Positions 19,874 through 28,466 of a DNA stretch of 64,000 nt are shown piece by piece. The stretch is from Ascidiaceihabitans sp. (GTDB lineage: Bacteria; Pseudomonadota; Alphaproteobacteria; Rhodobacterales; Rhodobacteraceae): positions 1 to 64,000 of the forward strand of contig JAOKHV010000008.1 of NCBI GenBank assembly GCA_028248455.1. Direction: 5' to 3'. Numbering within the stretch: position 1 is the first letter of the stretch; each line of letters begins with the position of its first letter. Below the pieces are notes generated by a model. The model saw only the letters and a program-made list of their open reading frames with translations, made no database searches and was not told where the DNA came from. The position numbers and the translations under genes were made by a program.

Positions 19874-20179
19874 ATGTTAGACATCAAGGCGCTCGAACCG
19901 AAAATCACAGAAGCTGCAAAGCTGATGACGATGCTGTCGCAACCCGTGCGCCTTCGCCTGATGTGTATTTTGCTGAGCGGAGAGCAGAGCGTGCTAAGCC
20001 TTGCTGAAAGTGCAGGGCTTTCGCAGCCAGCGATGTCGCATCACCTGAAAAAACTACGCGACGCCGATTTGGTAGCCACACGCCGTGACGGTCAGACGAT
20101 CTACTATTCATTGAAGGGCGTTGAAGCCGCACAAGTCATCAAAGTGCTGCACAGTCTTTATTGCCCCGACCAAATCTGA
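19874..20179 (+). CDS. ArsR-family regulator, BigR/SqrR-like
   Basis: 'MLSQPVRLRLMCILLSGEQSVLSLAESAGLSQPAMSHHLKKLRDADLVATRRDGQTIYYSL...LYCPDQI'; two Cys at positions resembling the BigR/SqrR pair; divergent from the persulfide operon. Confidence 0.85.
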   Translation: MLDIKALEPKITEAAKLMTMLSQPVRLRLMCILLSGEQSVLSLAESAGLSQPAMSHHLKKLRDADLVATRRDGQTIYYSLKGVEAAQVIKVLHSLYCPDQI

Positions 20180-20269
20180 AAATTCCAAATAACATGTTGA
20201 TCATTGCGCCAACTCCATAATTTTTTGACGGAACTGCGCAAGGCATCTTAAGAAGGTCATCCAAGGTAA

Positions 20270-20692
20270 ATGGTTGACCCATATCATACTACGAATGCGA
20301 CAAGAGGTTGTGCGTCCCTGGATCAGGCGGGTAACTTCATGGCACCAACCTTGGTCAAATGTGACAGCCATGAAATCGAGACTTTGGACATAGGGCTGTT
20401 TGGGTTTATCATGTCCCTCATTCCGTCTGACACGGAAGAAGAGGCGAGAGCACTGGCCAACAGCACAACCTTTGGTCTTGGCTCAGGTGTCTTTACCCAA
20501 AATCTTGCACGTGCGCATCGTGTGTCTGCGCGACTCAAAGCTAGAATTTGCTGTGTGAATACCTACCGTGCCGTTTCTCCAATTGCGCCTTTTTTTGGGG
20601 TTGGTACAATCACTCTGGGTATGGGAGAGAGGCAGGTCTCGTTGCGATCAACGATTACACCCGCACGAAAACCACGTGGATCAACACGTTAG
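20270..20692 (+). pseudogene. Degenerate aldehyde dehydrogenase C-terminal fragment
   Basis: 'GNFMAPTLVKCDSHEIE...FGLGSGVFTQNLARAHRVSARLKARICCVNTYRAVSPIAPFFGV' follows the ALDH C-terminal pattern but lacks the catalytic region. Confidence 0.75.
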
Positions 20693-20807
20693 ATGAACCA
20701 ATGGCGAACCCTTTTGTGATACGGTGATTTTTAGTCCTTGGGCAGTCAGTAGTCATTCGTCCTGATTGGGGCTTCCATTAAAAAATCGGAATAATTGTGA
20801 CGATGAG

Positions 20808-20849
20808 AATAGCCTTGGCTAACTCTCTATAGAGTTAGCCAAGGCTATT
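20808..20849. terminator. Perfect 19-bp inverted repeat (strong hairpin)
   Basis: aatagccttggctaactct-ctat-agagttagccaaggctatt; 19-bp arms with a 4-nt loop. Confidence 0.7.
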
Positions 20850-20938
20850 TTGCGCTTTATAACACCCAGATATTATGTGCTTTCATAATGCTGACAGACG
20901 CACTAGGCGTTCCTATCATCGCAATCTTGGGGATAACC

Positions 20939-21487
20939 ATGGCGCAAAAAGCTACCATTCATAAAGTTGAACTGTCCGTTTGCGATATGGATCGTCACTA
21001 TTATGAAACCCACAAACTGACTGTAGCCAAGCACCCCTCGGAAACAGATGAACGCTTGATGGTTCGTGTTCTTGCATTTGCGTTGAATGCGCACGAGCAA
21101 TTGGAAATGACCAAAGGTCTTTCAACTGATGACGAACCTGACATTTGGCAAAAAAGCCTAAGTGGTGAATTGGAGCTGTGGGTCGCGCTGGGTCTACCCA
21201 GTGAGAAGATCGTTCGCCAATCTTGTGGTAAAGCGGATCAAGTAGTCATTTGCACATACGGTGGGACCACGGCGGAAATTTGGTGGAACAAAATCAAGAA
21301 TAGCACGACTAGATTTGATAACCTTCAGGTGCTGAATTTTGCTGAGAAAGACACTACTGAACTTGGCAAACTGGCCAACCGTTCGATGAAGGTTCAGGTG
21401 AACATTCAAGACGGGGATGTAATGGTTAGTGTCGATGAAAGCATTGTTTACGTTACCCCCATCAAATGGAACGACGCGGGTCGTTGA
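20939..21487 (+). CDS. YaeQ family protein
   Basis: 'MAQKATIHKVELSVCDMDRHYYETHKLTVAKHPSETDERLMVRVLAFAL...LWVALGLPSEKIVRQSCGKADQVVICTYG'. Start moved to MAQK. Confidence 0.92.
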   Translation: MAQKATIHKVELSVCDMDRHYYETHKLTVAKHPSETDERLMVRVLAFALNAHEQLEMTKGLSTDDEPDIWQKSLSGELELWVALGLPSEKIVRQSCGKADQVVICTYGGTTAEIWWNKIKNSTTRFDNLQVLNFAEKDTTELGKLANRSMKVQVNIQDGDVMVSVDESIVYVTPIKWNDAGR

Positions 21488-21512
21488 GCGCAAATTTTGC
21501 CAGCTTAGCAGA

Positions 21513-23048
21513 TTAAATCGCGTGCTCACTGTCCAGTGCTTTAAAGAAGCGTCGACTGTCATCCGCGACTGCATCGTGCTTTTCGTCGCTCATACGCGCA
21601 TAGCTTTTGTATATTAATCCCATGCGTGGGTTGCCGGCGAAGTGCTCGCGGTTGCGGGTTAGAAAATCCCAATAAAGATAGTTAAACGGGCAAGCGTCCG
21701 GACCATTCTTTTTGGCAACCTTATAGTGGCACGACTTACAGTAATCTGACATCTTGTTGATGTAGGCACCACTGGATGCATAGGGTTTTGACGCCACAAC
21801 ACCGCCATCTGCGAACAGTGCCATGCCCGTTACATTTGGCAATTCCACCCATTCGTAGGCATCTGCATAGACCAACAAGAACCATTCGTTCACTTCGTCT
21901 GGGTGGATGCCAGCAATCAATGCAAAGTTGCCAAGGACCATAAGACGCTGGATGTGATGCGCGTATGCGTTTTCTTTGGTTTCGGTTACGCATTGGCGTA
22001 GGCAATTCATTTGCGTGTCACCGGTCCAGTAAAAATCGGGAAGCGCGCGTGTTGCGTTCAGATGATTGGCCTCTTTGTATTCGGGCATTTTCAGCCAATA
22101 GATGCCGCGAATGTATTCTCTCCAGCCTAGGACTTGGCGGATGAACCCCTCGACTGAATTCAAAGGCGCGTCGCCCTCGTAATAGGCGCGTTCTGCTCGG
22201 CGAATGCATTCCAAAGGGTCAAGTAGGCCACAGTTCATGTAAAGGCTGATGTGGCTGTGATACATCCATGGTTCGCCTTGAACCATTGCGTCTTGGTAAT
22301 CGCCAAAGGTTTGAAGACGTGTGTCGATAAAGCGGTCCAATGCCGCTAATGCTTGTTCGCGTGTGACAGCATAGTGAAACGGCAATAGGTCCCCGAAATG
22401 GTCGGGAAAATGTTGTTCTACCAACGCCATAACTTCTGTTGTGATGGCATCAGGCGTGGTGTGGTAAGTCGAAGGTACATTTAACCCCTCATTTGGTGGC
22501 TTTCTGTTTTCTGCGTCAAAATTCCATTGCCCACCAACAGGTTGGGCATCATTCATTAAAACGGAATATCTGCGGCGCATTTCCCGATAGAAATACTCCA
22601 TGCGCAGCTGTTTTCGCCCTTCGACCCAGTCATTGAATGCGCCGTGGGTGCATAGAAAACGGCTGTCATCCAGGATCGTCACCGTGGCGTCCAACTGCTC
22701 TCTCCAACGGGACATTTCATCACGCAGCCGATATTCAGACGCTTCGGTCACAACAACATCAGTTTTGTTGGTCTCGGCTAAGGCGCGTTTCACTTCATTC
22801 AAAAACGAGCCTGAATTTTGTGGATCATCATAAGCGGTGTATCGAACATTAAACCCCTGCGCACGCAGCTCATTTGCAAAGTGGCGCATGGAGGAAAAGA
22901 CAAATGCGATCTTCTTTTTGTGATGTTTGACGTAGGTCGCCTCAGTCTTCACCTCGCACAATAAAATGAGGTCGTTCTTTTTTGACGTGTCTTTGAGGCT
23001 AGAGATGCCCACTCCCAATTGGTCCCCAAGGATCAGTCGCAATGTCAT
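21513..23048 (-). CDS. Cryptochrome/photolyase family protein (DPRP / PhrB-like, FeS-containing type)
   Basis: 'LRLILGDQLGVGISSL', 'GFIRQVLGWREYIRGIYW', 'NLYW..'-type C-terminus 'MSDYCKSCHYKVAKKNGPDACPFNYLYWDFLTRNR' with FeS-ligand-like cysteines. Confidence 0.92.
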   Translation of the reverse strand: MTLRLILGDQLGVGISSLKDTSKKNDLILLCEVKTEATYVKHHKKKIAFVFSSMRHFANELRAQGFNVRYTAYDDPQNSGSFLNEVKRALAETNKTDVVVTEASEYRLRDEMSRWREQLDATVTILDDSRFLCTHGAFNDWVEGRKQLRMEYFYREMRRRYSVLMNDAQPVGGQWNFDAENRKPPNEGLNVPSTYHTTPDAITTEVMALVEQHFPDHFGDLLPFHYAVTREQALAALDRFIDTRLQTFGDYQDAMVQGEPWMYHSHISLYMNCGLLDPLECIRRAERAYYEGDAPLNSVEGFIRQVLGWREYIRGIYWLKMPEYKEANHLNATRALPDFYWTGDTQMNCLRQCVTETKENAYAHHIQRLMVLGNFALIAGIHPDEVNEWFLLVYADAYEWVELPNVTGMALFADGGVVASKPYASSGAYINKMSDYCKSCHYKVAKKNGPDACPFNYLYWDFLTRNREHFAGNPRMGLIYKSYARMSDEKHDAVADDSRRFFKALDSEHAI

Positions 23049-23088
23049 GTTAGGTTCCTTTGTTCACGAAAGTTGGGCAAGGGGGGTG

Positions 23089-23304
23089 TTATTTATATTC
23101 AGCGCGGCGGTCACCAAATGTGCGCACGCGTTTGCGCCAAGCCCTGTAGCTGCCGCTTTTGAGAGTCTCCCGCATTAGGTTTTTTACCTGTTTTTCACTG
23201 ATCCCATACTCGCGTTTTATGTCACTAAAGCTAACATGATCAGAAAGAGCCATTTGAACTATTTCACTAACGTGTGCGGTGCTTAATTCGGTGTTTGTAT
23301 TCAT
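23089..23304 (-). CDS. TIGR03643/DUF2805 family small protein
   Basis: 'EIVQMALSDHVSFSDIKREYGISEKQVKNLMRETLKSGSYRAWRKRV'. Start set at MNTNTELS. Confidence 0.85.
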   Translation of the reverse strand: MNTNTELSTAHVSEIVQMALSDHVSFSDIKREYGISEKQVKNLMRETLKSGSYRAWRKRVRTFGDRRAEYK

Positions 23305-23488
23305 TTTTCCTAGGTAGTGTGAATGGGCTGTCTGACAAGCCATGAACCCCATGGTTTCTAACGAAACCTTTGAAAGTCATCGGGTGCTACATTTGCAAGT
23401 TGCGCTCACGCCTGTGCATCGACAAATGTAGGGTATTGGCCCCATCCTGTTTGGCGCTGACCCATGACATTGTATTCTGGAGGTTCCT

Positions 23489-23767
23489 ATGGCTGATACC
23501 GATGAAACAAACACTAAGACGCATTATATTTGCCAAACTTACGTTGAGAAAAAGCAAGGTTCTGGCGTGGTGACTTTGGCAATTGACAAACAGTTTGAGT
23601 ACTCCAAGGCTTCAGATGCCAAAGAACGTGCGGAACGCGAATACCGCAATGAGACCTGTGTGGGGGCTGACGCCTACATGATCGTTGAAGATTCACAATC
23701 TGATGAAGTTGGGACGCCTGATTTTCTGGTACGCCTTGGCAACGTGCCAGACGATGATGGGTCCTGA
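23489..23767 (+). CDS. Hypothetical protein
   Basis: 92-aa ORF with upstream ggaggttcct RBS-like sequence and acidic C-terminus; no family recognised. Confidence 0.55.
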   Translation: MADTDETNTKTHYICQTYVEKKQGSGVVTLAIDKQFEYSKASDAKERAEREYRNETCVGADAYMIVEDSQSDEVGTPDFLVRLGNVPDDDGS

Positions 23768-23803
23768 CCCAAGACTTTATGGGTCAGGGGGCAAATTAAT
23801 CTG

Positions 23804-24260
23804 TTATAGACGATGCCGCATGATCTTGAAGGATCTCTGGTGCTCTTTGAACTCAGGATCAACGGTCTTGGTCAGCTGATCGGTTTTGGCTTTTTTTATC
23901 AATCGTTCGGCCAGTATAAATGAAAAGATTGCTGTGAATATTCCCCCAGTCATTTGTCCAATTAGCACACCTTGAGCTCTCCACAGCTGCGCGCCAAAGT
24001 AGACTATAGGGGGCGTGCCCAGTTGACCCACGTTGAATAGAATGGGTGCCTTAGATTGTTGCAGGCCGCGTTACCAACAAAGATAATACTTCCATGCCAG
24101 TGAGAGTGGGCCGCAGAATAAGAAGACGAGATCGCGTGTTACGCCGCTTGCATTGACCAGGTCCGCGATTGGTGCGCGTGTAAGGTAAAAGACAAACGCA
24201 TCAGGGATCTCGTAGACGACAATCAAGACCATGCTGCTGTTAAACGCACAACGTACGCGC
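23804..24260 (-). pseudogene. MATE-type efflux protein fragment, frameshifted
   Basis: 'PPIVYFGAQLWRAQGVLIGQMTGGIFTAIFSFILAERLI' plus upstream pieces 'YEIPDAFVFYLTRAPIADLVNASGVTRDLVFLFCGPLSLAWKYYL' in another frame; reads as a broken MATE C-terminus. Confidence 0.55.
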
Positions 24261-24280
24261 CCATGACGAAATCAGGCACC

Positions 24281-25087
24281 TTAGGTATCGCGTTTGGCAA
24301 TCCAGTCGTGGGCAGGGTCATTTTCAAAACGCCATTTGCGCAAGGGGCCTGCCATCACATTTAGATAATACAAGTCATATCCATAAGGGGCACCGCAAGG
24401 GTGGTGGCCTTTGGGTACTAAAACCACATCGCCGTCCTTCGCTGCCATGGTTTCATCCAACTCACCGTCTTCGGTATACACACGTTGAATTGCAAATCCT
24501 TGAGTGGGATTGAGACGGTGGTAATAGGTTTCCTCAAGGTAGGTCATGTCGGGGTAGTTATCTTCGTCATGGCGGTGGCTTGGGTAAGACGACCAATTTC
24601 CAGAGGGTGTGAACACCTCGGTGACCAGCAGGCTGCCTGCAACGTCACGATCTTCCATCGCGATATTGTTGATGAACCGCTGGTTTTGTCCAATGCCACG
24701 TCGGGTCAATTCGATACCATCTGGCCCTATGCGTTGTGCTGGATAGTCGCCTTTTACGGGCGCGGTACAAACGGCCAAAACGCAGTCGGTGGTGGCTGTT
24801 GCTGTCCAGTGGCTATCGCCGGGAACATAGGCGCAGTGGGGTGCTGTCTTTTCGAAAACAGACATGCGGTCGCCCATTTTACCAAAGTCGATGCCTGCGG
24901 CTTGGATCGCAGCGTGGCCCTCGACAAGAACCAAAATCACTTCGCGATCTCCTGTTGCCTCGTTGGCCGTTTCACCTGCTTCGAGGTGATAAAGACCAAA
25001 ACCAACATACTCCCATCCGGCCGTTTCTGGCGTAATGTCGTGTACTTTACCGGATGTACTAGTTGGTGAGTGGAGAAGATTTGCCAT
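24281..25087 (-). CDS. iolB: 5-deoxy-glucuronate isomerase
   Basis: 'TPETAGWEYVGFGLYHLEAGETANEATGDREVILVLVEGHA', 'PSHRHDEDNYPDMTYLEETYYHRLNPTQGFAIQRVYTEDGELDETMAAKDGDVVLVPKGHHPCGAPYGYDLYYLNVMAG'. Confidence 0.94.
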   Translation of the reverse strand: MANLLHSPTSTSGKVHDITPETAGWEYVGFGLYHLEAGETANEATGDREVILVLVEGHAAIQAAGIDFGKMGDRMSVFEKTAPHCAYVPGDSHWTATATTDCVLAVCTAPVKGDYPAQRIGPDGIELTRRGIGQNQRFINNIAMEDRDVAGSLLVTEVFTPSGNWSSYPSHRHDEDNYPDMTYLEETYYHRLNPTQGFAIQRVYTEDGELDETMAAKDGDVVLVPKGHHPCGAPYGYDLYYLNVMAGPLRKWRFENDPAHDWIAKRDT

Positions 25088-25116
25088 GTGAAAATTTCAA
25101 TTCATTAGTGTTGGAT

Positions 25117-25347
25117 TTATGGATTTTCCGATGGAGCATTTGCGTCATCGGGCAAAACGAAATCAAAGAAAAAGACATAAGTTGAGTAGACGCCTATGCA
25201 CACCATTAGCAACGCCCATACGGTGTTACCTGCGGTCGCCTCGACGACCGTCCATCCTGCAAGGACTGCAATCAGGACAATCCGTCGCCAAAGCGGGCGA
25301 AAAAAGGGGTGGCGCAATTCTAGGGCGTTGGGCCGCCGTTTGGTCAC
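25117..25347 (-). CDS. Hypothetical two-TM membrane protein
   Basis: GTG-start candidate VTKRRPNALELRHPFFRPLWRRIVLIAVLAGWTVVEATAGNTVWALLMVCIGVYSTYVFFFDFV; lies between iolB and the ABC ATPase gene. Confidence 0.6.
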   Translation of the reverse strand: MTKRRPNALELRHPFFRPLWRRIVLIAVLAGWTVVEATAGNTVWALLMVCIGVYSTYVFFFDFVLPDDANAPSENP

Positions 25348-25363
25348 TGTGCCACTCCAATCA

Positions 25364-26158
25364 TTAAACGGTACCGCCCAAGGAACCTTCAAGCGAGGCT
25401 AGCTCTTGACCGCCAGCCATTAGGTCTTGAAGTGCTTCGGGTGTGATACCGCCACGTTCCGCTGTGCCGTGTGTTGTTCCGCGATTTAAAACCGTAAAAC
25501 GATCCCCTACGGCCAAAGCATGACGCACATTGTGCGTGATGAAGACAACCGCCACACCTTCTTTGCGCACCTTGTCGATAGTTGCCAAAACATTGGATGT
25601 TTGGCGTACGCCCAGTGCAGAAGTTGGTTCATCTAAGATCAATACCTTTGCACCGAAATGCACAGCACGTGAAATAGCCACAGTTTGTCTCTCACCACCC
25701 GAAAGGGTACCAACCGCTTGATCTGGGCCACGTAGATTGATGCCCATTTTACGCATGGCTTCCATTGTTTCATGGTCCGCTTTTTCACGGTCATAAAACT
25801 GGATGCCCGCGATCTTCTTTGTTGGCTCATTGCCCAAGAAGAAATTACGACTGACAGACATCAAAGGAATCATTGCAAGGTGCTGGTGCACTGTCGCAAT
25901 TCCAGCTTCCATGGCATCGCGGGGGTTCTCAAAGTTTTGAACGTTGCCACCTACAATTATGTCACCCTCAGTTGGCTTCACAACACCCGACATCGTTTTG
26001 ATGAAGGTTGATTTGCCCGCGCCGTTGTCACCTAGAAGGCAATGACATTCGCCCGGATAAATTTTGATAGAAACACCGGCAAGCGCAATCACTGGCCCGT
26101 AAGTTTTTCTGATGTTGTGCATCTCGATGATGGGTTTTTTTTCTGTTTGAGCATTCAT
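25364..26158 (-). CDS. CUT2-type sugar (inositol) ABC transporter ATP-binding protein
   Basis: Walker A 'GDNGAGKSTFIK', 'LSGGERQTVAISRAVHFGAKVLILDEPTSALG'; single NBD. Confidence 0.93.
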   Translation of the reverse strand: MNAQTEKKPIIEMHNIRKTYGPVIALAGVSIKIYPGECHCLLGDNGAGKSTFIKTMSGVVKPTEGDIIVGGNVQNFENPRDAMEAGIATVHQHLAMIPLMSVSRNFFLGNEPTKKIAGIQFYDREKADHETMEAMRKMGINLRGPDQAVGTLSGGERQTVAISRAVHFGAKVLILDEPTSALGVRQTSNVLATIDKVRKEGVAVVFITHNVRHALAVGDRFTVLNRGTTHGTAERGGITPEALQDLMAGGQELASLEGSLGGTV

Positions 26159-26159
26159 A

Positions 26160-27278
26160 TCAACGCTCTCCTGTAATCAAGCGACGGATGTATGTGTTTA
26201 GGATCACGGCACCAAGCAGGATAACACCAAGGAACACGCGGAAGAGTGAGCTTTCAACTCCGGCAAAGAATAGGCCTTGCTGCACAACACCGAAGATCAA
26301 TGCCCCAAGTGCAGCGCCGATGACGGAACCATATCCACCCGTCAAAAGTGCACCGCCGATGACGACTGCTATGATGGCTTCAAACTCTTTAAGCAAACCG
26401 CGGTCCGCTCCAGCTGAGCCAAACTCCATAACCTGACATGTCGCAAATACGGTTGCGCAGAAAGCCGTGAACATGAACATCAAGATTTTAACCTTACTCA
26501 CAGGAACACCTGAATTACGTGCAGCTTCTGCATCGCCACCAGATGCAAAGACCCAGTTGCCGAAACGTGTTTTGGTTAAGAGGATATGTCCAAATATAAC
26601 GAGAGCCAGCGCCCAAACGATCAACATTGGAATGCCGTCAACCACTGGTTGGCCTGCACGTGTGCCGCGTGAAAACACTGCGATAACACCTAGGTCACCT
26701 AGGTAAATAAAGAGGCCTTGTAAAATTTTGCCGCCAAAAACAATGCTGAGCCAATCTCCCTCTGCAGCTTCACGAATGCCACCGATGATGGTTTTGCGCT
26801 CAATTGTTTGAGGTAGGAAGATTGTGAACCCCCGAAGAATGAATAAAAAAGCCAAAGTTACTATGAAGCTAGGTAGGCCAGTTCTGATGCAAATCAGGCC
26901 ATTCAATGCACCGATTGCCATGCAGATTACGAAAGTTAATATGATCGCCATCCACATGGGCCAACCAAATGTGACCCCGAAGATTGCGATGAGCATGCCG
27001 GCGAAACCGATCATCGAACCGACGCTCAGGTCAAATTCGCCAGCAATCATCAGTAGGCATGCGCCCACGGCAATGATCATAAATTGGGCAGAGACCACCG
27101 ACCAGTTCATCACGCCCTGCACGCTGAACATGCCGCTGTCGCCGGCTAAGAAGATAAATACCGCAAATACTGCGATCGTCCCGATGATTCCACCAAGTTC
27201 AGGGCGTATCAGCGCGTTGCGAAACGACGACATCTCGTTGACGCGTTCGTCGTTTCCAGTGGTTGTCTCGTTGGACAT
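26160..27278 (-). CDS. CUT2-type sugar ABC transporter permease
   Basis: 'GACLLMIAGEFDLSVGSMIGFAGM', 'NGLICIRTGLPSFIVTLAFLFILRG', 'ASGGDAEAARNSGVPVSKVKI'. Confidence 0.93.
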   Translation of the reverse strand: MSNETTTGNDERVNEMSSFRNALIRPELGGIIGTIAVFAVFIFLAGDSGMFSVQGVMNWSVVSAQFMIIAVGACLLMIAGEFDLSVGSMIGFAGMLIAIFGVTFGWPMWMAIILTFVICMAIGALNGLICIRTGLPSFIVTLAFLFILRGFTIFLPQTIERKTIIGGIREAAEGDWLSIVFGGKILQGLFIYLGDLGVIAVFSRGTRAGQPVVDGIPMLIVWALALVIFGHILLTKTRFGNWVFASGGDAEAARNSGVPVSKVKILMFMFTAFCATVFATCQVMEFGSAGADRGLLKEFEAIIAVVIGGALLTGGYGSVIGAALGALIFGVVQQGLFFAGVESSLFRVFLGVILLGAVILNTYIRRLITGER

Positions 27279-27312
27279 TTCATTCTTCCTATAGGTCTTA
27301 TTAGAAACAATA

Positions 27313-27345
27313 AGGGCGGTGCCTTCGTTTAGAAAACGCCGCCCT
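27313..27345 (-). promoter_or_regulatory. Intercistronic stem-loop between SBP and permease genes
   Basis: agggcgg...ccgccct arms in the gap between the SBP stop (27357) and permease start (27278). Confidence 0.55.
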
Positions 27346-27356
27346 CAGTTTATATT

Positions 27357-28307
27357 TTAGCGGTATTCACCAGCAAATTTTTCAACCATTTCTAGACCAG
27401 AAGCTGTTACGAAGCCCGGGCCAGAGTTGATATTATTACCAGGCAAAACACCGTAACGGTGGTAGTTCGCCATCACAACAACTGGCAAGTAAGCCTGCAA
27501 GAATGGCTGTTGGTCGATACCCCAGCTGATAACGCCAGCTTTGATGCCATTAACGATCTCTGCACCCAGGTCAAATGTACCAAAGTAGATGTCGCCAGCC
27601 ATGCCGTTTTCGTCAAGAGCCAACAATGTTGGATCTGCAGAGGTTGGGCCTAGTGTGAGAACAGCGTCTGTTTCTGGGTTAGCAGTCAAGTAAGCCAATA
27701 CACGGTTTTTAATCTCAGCTGGATCTTGGCCAGAGTCGATCATTTGGTTGCCCAGCTCAATGCCTAGACCATCTGCAAAGCCTTGGCAGCGATCAGTCGA
27801 TGAAGGTGAAGAGATGTAGTGATTAACACACAGGAAGCTTCCAACGCCGTCGCCTTTAGCACGAAGACCAGCAGCTAGACCTGCGTCATACTCAGGTTGG
27901 CCAACGTACATAAGTGCGCCAACTTCACGTGCCTGATCCGGTGTACCAGAATTCATGATGATGACGTCAACGCCGCTTGCGACTGCGTCCATGATTGGGC
28001 CTTTAAGCACATCATAGTCAGCGAGTGTTGTGATGATGCCGTTTGGACCAGAAGCAGCTGCCTGTTCAATGATGCGTGCCATATCACCCAAATCACCAGT
28101 TGGTGGGTTGCGGTATTCAACCTCAACGCCCATCTGATCACCAGCAAGTGCGATGCCATTTTTGATTGTATTCCACCAGCTGTCGCTGTCAGGCGCGTGG
28201 CTGACAAGTACGTATTTCAGGTTATCACTGTGGCCATCAGCAACTGCTGTGAGTGGTGCTGCAAAAAGCGCTGCGCCAATCGCGAGCGACTTGATTACTG
28301 TTTTCAT
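27357..28307 (-). CDS. CUT2-type sugar (inositol) ABC transporter substrate-binding protein
   Basis: Signal peptide MKTVIKSLAIGAALFAAPLTAVA; periplasmic-binding fold 'YVLVSHAPDSDSWWNTIKNGIALAGDQMGVEVEYRNPPTGD'. Start set at MKTV after an aggaggacct-like RBS. Confidence 0.92.
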   Translation of the reverse strand: MKTVIKSLAIGAALFAAPLTAVADGHSDNLKYVLVSHAPDSDSWWNTIKNGIALAGDQMGVEVEYRNPPTGDLGDMARIIEQAAASGPNGIITTLADYDVLKGPIMDAVASGVDVIIMNSGTPDQAREVGALMYVGQPEYDAGLAAGLRAKGDGVGSFLCVNHYISSPSSTDRCQGFADGLGIELGNQMIDSGQDPAEIKNRVLAYLTANPETDAVLTLGPTSADPTLLALDENGMAGDIYFGTFDLGAEIVNGIKAGVISWGIDQQPFLQAYLPVVVMANYHRYGVLPGNNINSGPGFVTASGLEMVEKFAGEYR

Positions 28308-28389
28308 GAGGTCCTCCCAGACGTTTCTATTCTTTTGTGTCTCGCGGGTTTCCCGCCAACAACGAAATCTAACCATACCATTATTCAGA

Positions 28390-28405
28390 TTGCAACCGGT
28401 TGCAA
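28390..28405. promoter_or_regulatory. LacI-family operator (palindrome)
   Basis: TTGCAACCGGTTGCAA, perfect 16-bp palindrome between divergent SBP and lacI genes; identical copy at 32663-32678. Confidence 0.85.
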
Positions 28406-28466
28406 AAATTGTTTTTACCTTTTCGTTTCCCAAACATATAACGTCATGAAAATAGGGAGTAACTAG

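Noticed and set aside
26692-26706. Tandem cacctaggt repeat
   Set aside because: Only two units and in frame within the permease coding sequence; not a regulatory or CRISPR repeat.
27897-28466. 189-aa plus-strand ORF
   Set aside because: Antisense to the CUT2 binding-protein gene and runs through the operator; no recognisable domain.
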